A DNA stretch of 64,000 bases. Source: an uncultured Bacteroidales bacterium (GTDB taxonomy: Bacteria > Bacteroidota > Bacteroidia > Bacteroidales > P3). This document shows positions 62,949-64,000 of this stretch, piece after piece. The DNA lies in assembly GCA_905235855.1 (NCBI GenBank), contig CAJONE010000003.1, positions 20,029 to 84,028 of the forward strand. The letters are read 5' to 3'. Positions within the stretch are counted from its first letter, which is position 1. Every line of letters begins with the position of its first letter. The position numbers and the translations under genes are program-made. The notes beneath the pieces were generated by a model. The model made no database searches, was not told the origin of the DNA, and saw only the letters and a program-made list of their open reading frames with translations.

Positions 62949-64000
62949 ATGAAACGAATAGCCATTGTTTTTTTTATGATGTTAGCCAAGTGTGCCAGTG
63001 TCTGCGGCCAAGAAGAGCCAAACCTGGGACTGATACCCACACCACAAAGGACAGAGATACGGAAAGGGGCATGCAACATCGAAAAAGCCAAAACAAAGGA
63101 AACCAAGGTGACGGCACTACCAGTGGAAGCCAATGCAGAACAGGGATACCAGATAATGATAGAGCCCAAAAGCGTGACGATTAAATACATATCAGCCGAA
63201 GGTCTCGAGAACGCCCGACAAACCCTCGCTCAATTACGGGAGATTCACGGAGAACTGATACCGTGCTGCGAGATAACAGACTGGCCAGCATATCGATGGC
63301 GTGGATGGATGGACGACATTAGCCGCGGCCCCGTGACACACGCCACATATAGGCAGCGACAATGGGAGCGGCTGCACAATCTGAAATACAACTTCTGCAA
63401 CTACTATACCGAGCACACGCTGTACCAAAGCGAATTTCCTGATTTGGCGCCCGCATACGCCAAAGAGTGCAAGCCACACAGCGATGAAGTGATAAACCTA
63501 CAGCTCTTCGCACACGCTGAAAAAACGCTGAGAATACCGTTTTACGAAACATTAAAAGACTCGAAAGCCAACTTCAACCCTGGCATTGAAGCGACATACG
63601 ATTTCCTCGCCCAACGTATCCGTGCGGCATACGAGAGGATTCCAGACTCGCCGTTTTTCATAATCAATTGCGACGAAACGGAGCAGTTGGGTTCAGGTCG
63701 AGCCAAAAAACTGGTTGACAGCGTTGGCGAAAGTCAAGTTTACGTTGATTTCATAAACCGCTGCCATGGGATAATCGAAGACACATATTTTATAAAGCAA
63801 AAAGAAGACGTAGACGTAAACAACAAAAGGATAAACAGGCCGAGGGTGGTTATGTGGGGGGACATAGTGGCGAAAAATCCGCAGATGATGCGTCAGTTGC
63901 CGAAAGATATAGTATATATCATGTGGGCCTACGAGCCGCTTGAGAGCTACGCCGAACTGATAAGGCCATTCAAAGAACAGGAGAACACGTTCTGGGTGGC
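62949..64000 (+). CDS. GH20-like glycoside hydrolase (partial, 3' end missing)
   Basis: An open frame of 350 codons from the ATG at 62949 to the window edge. Signal peptide MKRIAIVFFMMLAKCASVCG. An N-terminal zincin-like domain (EQGYQIMIEPKSVTIKYISAEG, RQTLAQL) leads to a TIM-barrel start YRWRGWMDDISRGPVTH, and the acid-pair region FFIINCDETEQLGSGRAKKLVDS suggests catalytic Asp-Glu. This is the layout of GH20-type beta-N-acetylhexosaminidases and their Bacteroidota relatives. It probably acts in the periplasm or at the cell surface on amino-sugar glycans. The C-terminal part lies beyond the window, so family placement is not final. Confidence 0.78.
   Translation, partial: MKRIAIVFFMMLAKCASVCGQEEPNLGLIPTPQRTEIRKGACNIEKAKTKETKVTALPVEANAEQGYQIMIEPKSVTIKYISAEGLENARQTLAQLREIHGELIPCCEITDWPAYRWRGWMDDISRGPVTHATYRQRQWERLHNLKYNFCNYYTEHTLYQSEFPDLAPAYAKECKPHSDEVINLQLFAHAEKTLRIPFYETLKDSKANFNPGIEATYDFLAQRIRAAYERIPDSPFFIINCDETEQLGSGRAKKLVDSVGESQVYVDFINRCHGIIEDTYFIKQKEDVDVNNKRINRPRVVMWGDIVAKNPQMMRQLPKDIVYIMWAYEPLESYAELIRPFKEQENTFWV

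Noticed and set aside
1-64000. tRNA or rRNA genes
   Set aside because: Scanning by eye for T-arm-like GGTTCGAATCC words and rRNA-like blocks gave none; a covariance search would be needed to exclude an unusual tRNA.

Overview
The window reads as a chromosomal segment of a Bacteroidales-type bacterium (Bacteroidota), probably uncultured. The evidence is the set of gene families: PorT and type IX secretion (T9SS) C-terminal sorting domains, GSCFA, DUF4159, DUF4249 beside a TonB-dependent receptor, an RplU/RpmA pair, B12-dependent ribonucleotide reductase, and a GlsB/GlsA-like glycine-lipid pair. It also shows the Bacteroidota promoter form (TTTG, about 19-21 nt, TAnnTTTG) at many starts, and almost no Shine-Dalgarno sites. 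Base composition is moderate, near 50% GC in the lines I counted in coding DNA, with AT-richer intergenic DNA. No tRNA, rRNA, CRISPR array or intact insertion sequence was seen.

Layout. 1-7.6 kb (minus): start of a FAD-dependent dehydrogenase, an M16 zinc protease, and a complete type III restriction-modification pair (res, mod) whose recognition segment is conspicuously AT-rich. 8.0-16.6 kb (plus): asparaginase, PorT, a lipoprotein, two tandem C10 cysteine proteases with T9SS sorting tails, a CNNM/CBS membrane protein and an MBL-fold hydrolase. 16.7-28.4 kb: a secreted beta-propeller-like protein (minus), dnaE, a GSCFA protein, a sigma-54 gene fused in frame to a LysM/M23 peptidase, ribH, fmt, HU, then DUF4159 and rsmE (minus). 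28.6-36.8 kb: nrdJ, then a minus-strand series of DUF4298, TfoX-like, carbonic anhydrase, dacB, engB and the acyltransferases glsB/glsA.

37-46 kb: hsp20 with an elaborate 5' region, two secreted proteins (one with a T9SS tail), a TonB receptor with a DUF4249 lipoprotein, rplU-rpmA, and a scar of gene fragments. 46-60 kb (minus): an outer-membrane-barrel-like protein, a 1903-residue TANFOR-like giant and a fibronectin-like protein form a three-gene surface locus, followed by pfkA, purH and mreB. 60.3-64 kb: metK behind a probable SAM-I-class leader, a lipoprotein, and the start of a GH20-like hydrolase.

Most noteworthy are the RpoN::M23-LysM fusion (22541-24892), which places a cytoplasmic sigma factor and a periplasmic peptidoglycan hydrolase in one frame across a membrane or signal segment, and the barrel/TANFOR/Fn3 triplet (50050-60263), a candidate undescribed envelope machine. 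Smaller signals are a sigma-54-like promoter with repeats, a hairpin and a perfect Shine-Dalgarno before hsp20, a start-codon-sequestering hairpin at 38038-38091, and a metK leader with a 10-bp competing pairing.
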